A DNA stretch of 5,324 nucleotides from Fervidifonticultor_A tertius (GTDB taxonomy: Bacteria; Sysuimicrobiota; Sysuimicrobiia; Sysuimicrobiales; Humicultoraceae). The DNA is taken from NCBI GenBank assembly GCA_031459235.1, contig JAVKIY010000106.1, forward strand, positions 1 to 5,324, written 5' to 3'. The notes below the pieces were generated by a model. It did no database searches. It saw only the letters and a list, made by a program, of their open reading frames with translations, and was not told the origin of the DNA. The position numbers and the translations under genes are program-made. The number at the start of each line of letters is the position of its first letter. Positions within the stretch are counted from its first letter, which is position 1. This document shows positions 1-4,858 of the stretch, piece after piece.

Positions 1-1
1 C

Positions 2-169
2 CTGCCGGCGCGCCTGACGCTGTCGCACGTTGGACGAGCGGGCCTGGAGGCGACCGCGGAGCACAGTGCGTGGTGTCCGGCGACCTGGCATCTGTGGACG
101 CCCTCACCTCGCCCGCGCGGCCAGCACCCGCACAGCCCCAGCGGCGCCAGCGAGTTCATGCTGGCGTGA
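2..169 (+). CDS. Possible 3' end of an unrecognised upstream gene
   Basis: The frame beginning at base 2 is open from the window edge to a TGA at 167-169. Its first 24 or so codons have mostly G or C in third position, as expected for coding DNA in this genome. They read roughly LPARLTLSHVGRAGLEATAE, which could be the tail of a real protein. After about base 75 the translation becomes rich in P, S, H and W and less convincing. The other two frames are also fairly open in this GC-rich stretch (the frame from base 1 stays open to 240), so openness alone proves little. I do not recognise the product. Confidence 0.2.
   Translation: MPARLTLSHVGRAGLEATAEHSAWCPATWHLWTPSPRPRGQHPHSPSGASEFMLA
145..166 (+). 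other. Perfect 7-bp stem-loop ending at a TGA
   Basis: CGCCAGC (145-151) is the exact reverse complement of GCTGGCG (160-166), with an 8-nt loop. The stem ends immediately before the TGA at 167-169. No T-run follows, so a canonical Rho-independent terminator is not supported. It could be a 3'-end hairpin of an upstream transcript, or chance. Confidence 0.3.
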
Positions 170-236
170 ACCACACGAGTTGCTCGGGTTCGAGTCCAGT
201 CGCGTTGCTTGACGGAGACAGCGTCTTCGGCCGAGC

Positions 237-265
237 TTGACCCGCGCTCGTGGTGCGGCTAGCAT
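237..265 (+). promoter_or_regulatory. Sigma70-type promoter of the receiver gene
   Basis: A -35 TTGACC (237-242) and a -10 TAGCAT (260-265) are separated by exactly 17 bp. The -35 matches consensus at five of six positions and the -10 at four of six. Transcription should start near 272, giving a leader of only about 23 nt before the GTG at 295. The same arrangement is conserved in the duplicate at 4451-4479. This placement excludes the in-frame GTG at 250 as a start, because it lies upstream of the predicted transcript. Confidence 0.65.
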
Positions 266-274
266 CGACGACGT

Positions 275-297
275 TCCGCGCGCGGAGGTCTGCGGTG
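275..297 (+). promoter_or_regulatory. RBS with overlapping 12-bp palindrome; decides GTG start
   Basis: GGAGG at 284-288 lies 6 nt before GTG 295 and 12 nt before ATG 301, so GTG 295 is the better start. In the second copy the GTG is conserved and the ATG is ACG, which supports this choice. The perfect palindrome TCCGCGCGCGGA (275-286) overlaps the first three bases of the Shine-Dalgarno and is unchanged in copy 2. It could be an operator just after the transcription start or a small hairpin that occludes the ribosome site. Neither role can be decided from sequence. Confidence 0.6.
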
Positions 298-1191
298 GGC
301 ATGCCCGAGACGCCGAACGGTCGGCGCCCGCCGTCGCGCGAGCAGTCGTGTGCGCCCCTCCTTCCGCCTTCTGCCACGGCTCGGTCCACTCCTTCCGGAA
401 GTCAGCCTGAGGGCGTCTCTGCCGCGGGCGTGCGGTGTGCCGGCGCACCGCGCGTCCTGTGGATCGACGATGAGGTGACCGACGGGGATGCGTCGGTGCG
501 GTATTTGCGGGCGGCGGGCGTGCAGGTGGAGGTGGCGCGGTCGGGGCGGGAGGGTCTCGAGCTGGCGCGCGGTGGCGAGTACGCGGCGCTCTTGCTGGAC
601 CTGCGGTTGCCGGACGTGTCGGGCCTCGCGGTGCTCGAACAGATGCGCAGGGAGGGAAAGGCGACGCCGGTGGTGGTCCTGACGGGCTGGGGCGACACGG
701 CGAGCGCGCTCGTGGCGGGCCGCCTCGGCGCGGTGGCGTTTCGGGAGAAGCCGCTGATGGGCGACGACCTCGTGGCGGCGGTGGCCGACGCGATGGCGGA
801 GAGTGGCGTCGTGCCGCGTGGGGGCATCTCGGGGGAGGTATGCGGCGCGCCGGCGGACCGAGAACCGGCCAGCCTGGTGGACGTGCGGACGGCGGTCGAG
901 CGCTGGGCCCGTGATAGGTCGGGCCGAGGCGCACGGCGTTGGCGGCCGGCTCGCCGCGGCTTGCCAGTAGGCGAGGCGAGGCGAGGCGAGGCGAGGCGAG
1001 CGAGGTGCTCATGGCTGCGCTGCTCGGGCGGCTGCTCAGTCCGACGCTCGGCGACCTGGCGTTCGCCGCGTGTGCGGGAGCGCTCCGCCTGGTGGTGGAG
1101 GCGGCGCTCCGGGGCGGGCGGCCGACGGCGCGGGTGGTGGCGCGCGTGCGAGGGCGGATCGAGGTGGCGTGGGGCGAGCGGGAGGTGGTGA
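295..1191 (+). CDS. Response regulator receiver protein with out-of-frame tail
   Basis: The product is a phosphorylatable receiver of a two-component system, 298 residues as read. Residues 1-52 form an unusual Pro/Ser/Arg-rich, probably disordered extension. The receiver spans about 53-168 with its key residues visible: acidic pair D58/D59 (VLWIDDE), phosphoacceptor D102 (LLLDLRLPD), T130 (VLTGWG) and K152 (REKPL). Residues 169 to about 215 look like a linker. Beyond the GCGAG repeat the frame turns into a Trp/Arg-rich sequence typical of wrong-frame reading, while the AraC-type output domain continues in another frame. The intact ancestral gene was therefore probably a receiver-AraC fusion. 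As it stands, either two proteins are made, with the AraC start at 1011 inside this frame, or the gene is switched off. No sensor kinase lies in the window. The receiver call is firm; the meaning of the tail is inference. Confidence 0.85.
   Translation: MGMPETPNGRRPPSREQSCAPLLPPSATARSTPSGSQPEGVSAAGVRCAGAPRVLWIDDEVTDGDASVRYLRAAGVQVEVARSGREGLELARGGEYAALLLDLRLPDVSGLAVLEQMRREGKATPVVVLTGWGDTASALVAGRLGAVAFREKPLMGDDLVAAVADAMAESGVVPRGGISGEVCGAPADREPASLVDVRTAVERWARDRSGRGARRWRPARRGLPVGEARRGEARRARCSWLRCSGGCSVRRSATWRSPRVRERSAWWWRRRSGAGGRRRGWWRACEGGSRWRGASGRW
969..1000 (+). repeat. Pentanucleotide tandem repeat, six GCGAG units
   Basis: Six perfect GCGAG units run from 971 to 1000, preceded by a partial AG (969-970) and followed by a near-unit CGAGG. 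The array sits inside the regulator, exactly between the receiver part and the AraC part. Because the unit is 5 nt, each slip changes the reading frame. Five or eight units would join the receiver frame to the AraC frame without a stop; the present six do not. The array also offers repeated GAGG motifs, the last of which (1002-1005) is placed as a Shine-Dalgarno for ATG 1011. Confidence 0.9.
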
Positions 1192-1577
1192 ACGATCCGG
1201 TCGTCGAAGCCGCGCTGAGCGCGCTGGGGGCGGCCAGCGCGGCGGGCACCGAGGTGACGGAGCGAGAGCTGGCGCGGCGGCTGGGCGTGCCGCGGTGGGA
1301 GCTCGCGCGGCGCTTTCGCGACGCCCTGGGGGTGACGGTGCGGGAGTGGCGGCGAGCGGTGCCGCGGCGGCAGACGGTCGCGGCGCTGGCGCAAAGCGCG
1401 GGTCCGATCAAGGTGGTGGCACTCGAGGCGGGCTATCGCGACGCGACGCAGTTTGCGCGCGCGGTGCGCCGGACGGTGGGCCTGCCGCCGCGGCTGTTTC
1501 GCGAGGTCTGCCGGCGAGTGAGCGACGCGCACACCGGGTCGCCGCCGGCGCACAACCGGTCGCCCGATGGTGATTGA
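1011..1577 (+). CDS. AraC-type helix-turn-helix DNA-binding protein
   Basis: The product has 188 residues. Its C-terminal half matches the AraC/XylS DNA-binding domain, which carries two helix-turn-helix units. The first is about residues 83-109 (TERELARRLGVPRWELARRF). The second is about 132-166, with the signature-like stretch PIKVVALEAGYRDATQFARA and a following LPPRLFREV. The first 80 residues are hydrophobic and Ala/Leu/Val-rich without a recognised sensor domain. ATG 1011 is chosen because GAGG at 1002-1005 precedes it; an upstream TTG at 939 in the same frame is less likely. It overlaps the receiver ORF out of frame by 181 nt, so it may be translationally coupled or be the displaced output domain of that regulator. 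The likely role is a transcription factor acting on nearby or distant promoters; targets are unknown. Confidence 0.75.
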   Translation: MAALLGRLLSPTLGDLAFAACAGALRLVVEAALRGGRPTARVVARVRGRIEVAWGEREVVNDPVVEAALSALGAASAAGTEVTERELARRLGVPRWELARRFRDALGVTVREWRRAVPRRQTVAALAQSAGPIKVVALEAGYRDATQFARAVRRTVGLPPRLFREVCRRVSDAHTGSPPAHNRSPDGD

Positions 1578-1602
1578 CGAGCGGGCGGTTTGGACGCATC
1601 GT
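1574..1602 (+). promoter_or_regulatory. Weak candidate promoter for the secreted-protein operon
   Basis: TTGACG (1574-1579, overlapping the AraC-like stop codon) and CATCGT (1597-1602) are spaced 17 bp apart. The -35 is good, the -10 poor (three of six). The remaining sequence to 1703 holds no clear hairpin terminator. Read-through from the regulator promoter at 237 is an equally good explanation for expression of the downstream genes. Confidence 0.2.
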
Positions 1603-1703
1603 GAAGGCCGACGCGGCCCATTGCACGAGGCTGAGGCGCGGGCTCGTCCTCGCGGCGTTCAAGAGCGCAGGGCCTGGGAGCGCTGAGGCTGGGGAGGTGA
1701 CTC

Positions 1704-4004
1704 GTGAGACCCGTAGCCTCCGTGGGATTGCTCGGATGGGGTGTATGGACGCTGACCTCGGCGCTCGCGGTATGGAGCCCTGCGGGGTCGCAGGTGTTGG
1801 GCAGCACGACGGTGGCGTTCGACCCCGGTGAGGTTTCCGAGTGCTGGGAGTCTGGCGCTTGCTCGAGTCCCGCCCTCGAGGAGGAGTACACGGCGGCGTG
1901 CGCCCCGGCGTCGCGTGGGGACGAGGCGTCGCGCGCGAGCAGGCCGCCGCGGGGAACAGAGTCAGTCGTTCGCGCGTCGGCGCAGGTACGTGGGTCTCGG
2001 GGCGGCTCGGTCGTCGACGTCGCACTCCCGGCGTGGGTCGGGACGGCGCGGTGCCGGGTGGAGCGTCTGGGTGCTGTGGTGACCGAGGTGAGCGGGCCCG
2101 CGCAGCGGTTCGCGTGCCCGAGCGCGGGCGAGCTGGTGCGGTGCGACTTCGAGGCCGCCGAGCCGGTGGACGTGGCGCTCGCCGACGTGTGTCGCGCGGG
2201 ACGGCTGCCGCTCGCGCACGCTCGGCGGGTGTCCGTGGAGAACCGTTCCGCGGAGGCGTTGGGGGTGCAGTGGCTGGCGATCACGGGAGAGGGAGAGTTG
2301 CGCCTGCTGGCAACCCGGGCGTTCGCGCCGGTGGAAACATTGGACCTGCGTGTCGCCCCGCGGCCCGACCGGTTCGTGCGCATCGTGCGGGCCGGCGCGT
2401 CACCGGTCACGGTCGCCGCCACGGAAGTGCTCAAGGGGGCCGGCTGGCGCATTCCGGCGCGGCAACCCGGCGGCGAGGTCGTAGGCCGCATCGAGTCGGC
2501 CCGGGTCCTCCCGATACGCTATCGCCTCCAGGGTCCGCTCGCGGTCGAGGTCGAGCCGCGCGGCACGTGGCTCGCGGCCGCCGGGCTCCGGCCAGGTCTC
2601 TATCGGATGCTGCCGGTGTACGAAGGCGGGCCGACCGGTCAGCCGTTGGCGGTGGCCGTCCGCGAGGGCGACTCGAGCGTCGTCCTGGTCCGGGCGGAGG
2701 CGGTCGGCGCGGTGCGCTTCACCGTGGACCCGAGCCTGTGCGCTCAGACGAGCGAGCTCAGGGTGAGCCGGTTCATCGAGCGAGCCGACGCCGCGGAGCC
2801 GGTTGCCGAGCAGGCGGTCGCTACACTGGTGACCACCGCGGGCTGCGACTGTTCGCTTGCGGGTCTCGCGGCGGGACGTTATCGGGCGACGCTCATGGGC
2901 CCGACCGGGACCGTGGCTGGTGAGCAGTTCCGTGTGGCGGTGCAGGAGACGGTCGAGGTGCTGCTGCTCGACGCCGGGGTGAGCGTGTCGGGTCGCGTGG
3001 TCCTGAACGACCGACCTCTCGGCGACGTGCGCCTGGAGTTCTTTCCCTTCGGGCGTGCGGGACGAGCCGTGGCGACAGCGGAGGTGGATGCGACCGGCCA
3101 GTATCTGGCCACGTTGCCGGCGCCGGGACGTTACCACGTGCGGCTGCTCCGCGGGAAGCGGGTCTTGCTCGGGCAGACCAGAGATCTCGAGGTGAGCCTG
3201 GGGCCGAACACGCTCGACTGGTCTCTGACGGGCGGCTCTCTGGCGCTGCGCGTGCACGGGTGGGACCGTCAGCCGCGTCTGTTCGTGCGGGTCCTACTCG
3301 AGGGAGCGCCGAGGCCCCAAACGGTCATGTTCACGGGGCAAATCAGCGAGGCCGACCTCTATCCATCAAGGTTGGAGGGCCTCGCCTTCGGCACGTACCG
3401 GGTGCTCGTGTTTCAGCAAGAACCGTCGTTTCCGCGCATTGTGCGCACGTCGCGGGAAGCACGCGTGACGCTGGACGCCGAGCATCCGGACCGGACGGTG
3501 GAGGTCGAGCTGCTGGAGAATCGAGCGACGCTGGTCGTACGCGACGAAGAAGGGGCGGCCGTTCACGGGGCCCGGCTGACACCGGGGGCGCAGGAGGTCG
3601 AACTCTCGCCCGGCGTCTTTTCCTTGCGGAGCGTACCGCCCGGCACCCCGGTACGCGTCTGGGCGCCGGGCCTGGTCCCGGCGTGTCGGCTGGCGGCGAG
3701 CGAGGGCACGCTGGAGGTGGTCCTCAGACGAGGGCGACCGGTCGAGCTGCGGTTCTCGCGGGCCACGTCGCCTACGCCGGGGTATCTGCTGATCGACGGG
3801 TGGGACTGTCCCGTTCCGCTGAGTCTGTTCGAGGCGCACCCGCTCCCGCCGACGGACGAGGGGGCCACGCGCACGCGGATCGAGAACTTTCCCACCGCTG
3901 ACCCGGTGACGTTTCTCTGGATGCGGACCGGCGAGCGCCAGCGGCTGGTCGTGCGGGAGGGGGAGCCGGTCTTCGTCAGGCTGCCCGGCGGTGGACGGTG
4001 GTGA
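1704..4004 (+). CDS. Secreted multi-module beta-sandwich protein
   Basis: The product has 766 residues. The GTG start has a strong Shine-Dalgarno (GGAGG, 1693-1697) 6 nt upstream. Residues 1-30 look like a Sec signal peptide: Arg2, a hydrophobic stretch with LLGWGVW and ALAVW, then SPAGS. No lipobox is seen. The best-defined module is about 427-510 (VSVSGRVVLNDRPLGDVRLE to LPAPGRYHVRLL), the pattern of carboxypeptidase-regulatory-like domains. The closing-strand motif recurs as GLRPGLYR (294-301), GLAAGRYR (387-394), LPAPGRYH (471-478), GLAFGTYR (559-566) and, degenerate, SVPPGTPVR (643-651). This spacing of 84-93 residues implies tandem modules. No catalytic motif is visible. Such proteins usually act at the cell surface or periplasm as binding or adhesion scaffolds, but the ligand is unknown. 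It probably forms an operon with the small Cys-rich gene 33 bp downstream. Confidence 0.8.
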   Translation: MRPVASVGLLGWGVWTLTSALAVWSPAGSQVLGSTTVAFDPGEVSECWESGACSSPALEEEYTAACAPASRGDEASRASRPPRGTESVVRASAQVRGSRGGSVVDVALPAWVGTARCRVERLGAVVTEVSGPAQRFACPSAGELVRCDFEAAEPVDVALADVCRAGRLPLAHARRVSVENRSAEALGVQWLAITGEGELRLLATRAFAPVETLDLRVAPRPDRFVRIVRAGASPVTVAATEVLKGAGWRIPARQPGGEVVGRIESARVLPIRYRLQGPLAVEVEPRGTWLAAAGLRPGLYRMLPVYEGGPTGQPLAVAVREGDSSVVLVRAEAVGAVRFTVDPSLCAQTSELRVSRFIERADAAEPVAEQAVATLVTTAGCDCSLAGLAAGRYRATLMGPTGTVAGEQFRVAVQETVEVLLLDAGVSVSGRVVLNDRPLGDVRLEFFPFGRAGRAVATAEVDATGQYLATLPAPGRYHVRLLRGKRVLLGQTRDLEVSLGPNTLDWSLTGGSLALRVHGWDRQPRLFVRVLLEGAPRPQTVMFTGQISEADLYPSRLEGLAFGTYRVLVFQQEPSFPRIVRTSREARVTLDAEHPDRTVEVELLENRATLVVRDEEGAAVHGARLTPGAQEVELSPGVFSLRSVPPGTPVRVWAPGLVPACRLAASEGTLEVVLRRGRPVELRFSRATSPTPGYLLIDGWDCPVPLSLFEAHPLPPTDEGATRTRIENFPTADPVTFLWMRTGERQRLVVREGEPVFVRLPGGGRW

Positions 4005-4037
4005 CGTCGCCGTCGGCGGTGAAGGGGGAGGTGGACA

Positions 4038-4337
4038 ATGCGGAAGCTGGTGCGGCTGGCGTTTCTCGCGCTGGCGGTGATAGTGCTCGGGACACTTCCG
4101 ATGCGCTCCCGCGCCCAGCAATTCTGCTCGCCGGGGCCGGTCGGTCACCCGCTCGAGCCGGGTCAGCAGTCCTGCGAGGCCGAGTGGTGTCCCTTTTTCG
4201 AAGACTGTCAGTCCGTCTGCCACGACTATTGCGGTCGCGACGCCGAGAGCGCGTACTTCGGCGACTGCGGTTCTCTTCCAGGAGAACCGGGTCTCTGCCA
4301 GGGGTTCTGTGAGTGCGAACCGTTGGAAGAGGGGTAG
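4038..4337 (+). CDS. Small exported cysteine-rich protein
   Basis: The product has 99 residues and starts at an ATG with GGAGG (4027-4031) 6 nt upstream. Residues 1-26 are a textbook signal peptide: a basic start (MRKLVR), a hydrophobic core (LAFLALAVIVLG), and a likely cleavage after RSRA. The mature chain of about 73 residues contains ten cysteines (30, 46, 51, 57, 61, 65, 77, 87, 91, 93) and is acidic, ending EPLEEG. The even number and dense spacing suggest up to five disulfides in an exported, knotted fold. A metal-binding role is possible but there is only His37 and His62 to help. I do not recognise a named family. It follows the large secreted gene closely, so co-expression is likely. 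Confidence 0.75.
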   Translation: MRKLVRLAFLALAVIVLGTLPMRSRAQQFCSPGPVGHPLEPGQQSCEAEWCPFFEDCQSVCHDYCGRDAESAYFGDCGSLPGEPGLCQGFCECEPLEEG

Positions 4338-4351
4338 GGCGTCGCGTCGGG

Positions 4352-4365
4352 CCGGGCATGCCCGG
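4352..4365. other. Perfect 14-bp palindrome after the Cys-rich gene
   Basis: CCGGGCATGCCCGG is an exact palindrome 14 bp past the stop codon of the Cys-rich gene. As RNA it could form a 5-bp GC stem with a 4-nt loop, but no T-run follows. It may be a weak or Rho-assisted terminator, or a dimeric-regulator site upstream of the promoter at 4451. Confidence 0.35.
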
Positions 4366-4450
4366 GACTCGGCGGTAACGTGCACGAGCTCGGTCCGCGT
4401 GACGGCTTCCTGAGCGGTGGACCTCCCGCGGGCGGTGTCTTCGGCCGAGC

Positions 4451-4479
4451 GTGACCCGCGGTGGTGGCGCGGCTAGCGT
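4451..4479 (+). promoter_or_regulatory. Promoter of the duplicated cassette
   Basis: GTGACC (4451-4456) and TAGCGT (4474-4479) keep the 17-bp spacing of the promoter at 237-265. Each hexamer carries one change away from consensus relative to copy 1, so this copy is predicted to be weaker. The start point should lie near 4486. Confidence 0.5.
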
Positions 4480-4488
4480 CGACGACGT

Positions 4489-4512
4489 TCCGCGCGCGGA
4501 GGGTTCAGGGTG
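4489..4512 (+). promoter_or_regulatory. RBS, palindrome and GTG start of copy 2
   Basis: The palindrome TCCGCGCGCGGA (4489-4500) again overlaps the Shine-Dalgarno GGAGG (4498-4502), which is 7 nt before GTG 4510. The conserved GTG fixes the homologous start of both copies. Confidence 0.55.
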
Positions 4513-4830
4513 GGCACGTCCGAGGCGTCGGACCGTCGGCGCCCGCCGTCGCGCGAGCAGTCGTGTGCGCCGGGGCCTCGCGCAGGAACGTTCGACTCGG
4601 TGTCTGGTCGGGTAACACCCCCGAGCTGGCCCGTCTCCCAGCCTGTTCCCCCGCCTCGGTCTCCTGCTTCCGAAGTTCGGCGCGAGCGTGCATCTGGCGC
4701 GGGTGTAGGGTGTGTCGGCGCGCGGCGTGTCCTGTGGATCGACGATGAGGTGAGCGACGGGGACGCGTCGGTGCGGTATTTGCGGGCGGCGGGCGTGCAC
4801 GTGGAGGTGGCGCGGTCGGGGACGGGAGGG
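4510..4830 (+). pseudogene. Truncated response-regulator 5' fragment
   Basis: From GTG 4510, residues 1-73 form a Pro/Arg/Ser-rich extension, 20 residues longer than in copy 1. Residues 74-104 repeat the start of the receiver (VLWIDDEVSDGDASVRYLRA to VEVARSG), including the acidic pair D78/D79. The domain then stops: phosphoacceptor Asp, Thr and Lys are all absent, so it cannot act as a receiver. The frame stays open to 5316 but past 4821 is a Gly/Arg-rich out-of-frame reading of the thioredoxin-like gene. Removing one base near 4822 would instead give SGREGPRAAPPSYEVGE, joining the fragment in frame to that gene as a 243-residue chimera. It is therefore either a decayed fusion or an intact fusion hidden by a sequence error. 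Confidence 0.7.
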
Positions 4831-4848
4831 CCCGCGGGCGGCGCCGCC
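4830..4848. other. Two adjoining palindromes at the fusion junction
   Basis: GCCCGCGGGC (4830-4839) and GGCGGCGCCGCC (4837-4848) are both perfect palindromes and overlap by three bases. They begin exactly where similarity to copy 1 ends and the thioredoxin-like coding sequence takes over. Such GC-rich inverted repeats can promote strand breakage or template switching, or may merely reflect base composition. Confidence 0.4.
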
Positions 4849-4858
4849 GAGCTACGAG

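Larger units (their letters stand above)
223..554 (+). repeat. Direct repeat copy 1: promoter, leader and 5' part of receiver gene
   Basis: This segment recurs at 4437-4830. It starts at a shared GTCTTCGGCCGAGC box and covers promoter, Shine-Dalgarno, GTG start, N-terminal extension and the receiver domain to the end of the second beta-strand (VEVARSG). By eye the first part (223-356) is about 88 percent identical and the receiver part (about 437-546) about 94 percent. Between them a variable stretch (357 to about 392) is 60 bp shorter than in copy 2, a multiple of three that keeps the frame. Similarity stops after GGGAGGG at 548-554. Confidence 0.9.
4437..4830 (+). repeat. Direct repeat copy 2 of the regulator cassette
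   Basis: This is the counterpart of 223-554, shifted by 4214 bp at its left edge. It keeps the promoter spacing, palindrome, Shine-Dalgarno, GTG start, a 37-bp identical block (4535-4571 against 320-356), and the receiver sequence through VEVARSG. The central linker is 60 bp longer than in copy 1, with frame kept. One extra base near 4822 (GGGGACGGG against GGGGCGGG) breaks the frame just before similarity ends. Confidence 0.9.

Noticed and set aside
184..208. tRNA-like T-arm (GGGTTCGAGTCC)
   Set aside because: The loop matches but the flanking 5-bp stem pairs at only three positions, and no acceptor or anticodon stem can be formed with upstream sequence at the right distance.
104..1553. Long open frames on the - strand (up to 435 codons) opposite the regulator genes
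   Set aside because: Their translations are Arg/Pro/Ala/Ser-rich with no domain, and they lie antisense to a clear receiver and AraC domain; typical shadows in high-GC DNA.
1574..1831. 85-codon open frame from a TTG across the spacer and into the secreted gene
   Set aside because: No Shine-Dalgarno, no recognisable motif, and it overlaps the well-supported start and signal peptide at 1704.
3631..3656. 8-bp inverted repeat GCGTACCG/CGGTACGC with a 10-nt loop
   Set aside because: It sits within the coding sequence of the secreted protein with no regulatory context; likely chance in GC-rich DNA.
3366..4385. Open frames on the - strand opposite the end of the secreted gene and the Cys-rich gene
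   Set aside because: Low-complexity Arg/Pro/Ala-rich translation; the + strand genes have signal peptides and strong ribosome sites.
223..4830. Composite transposon or IS bounded by the direct repeats
   Set aside because: No transposase or integrase, no terminal inverted repeats and no target-site duplication were seen; the repeats contain gene 5' ends rather than mobile-element ends.
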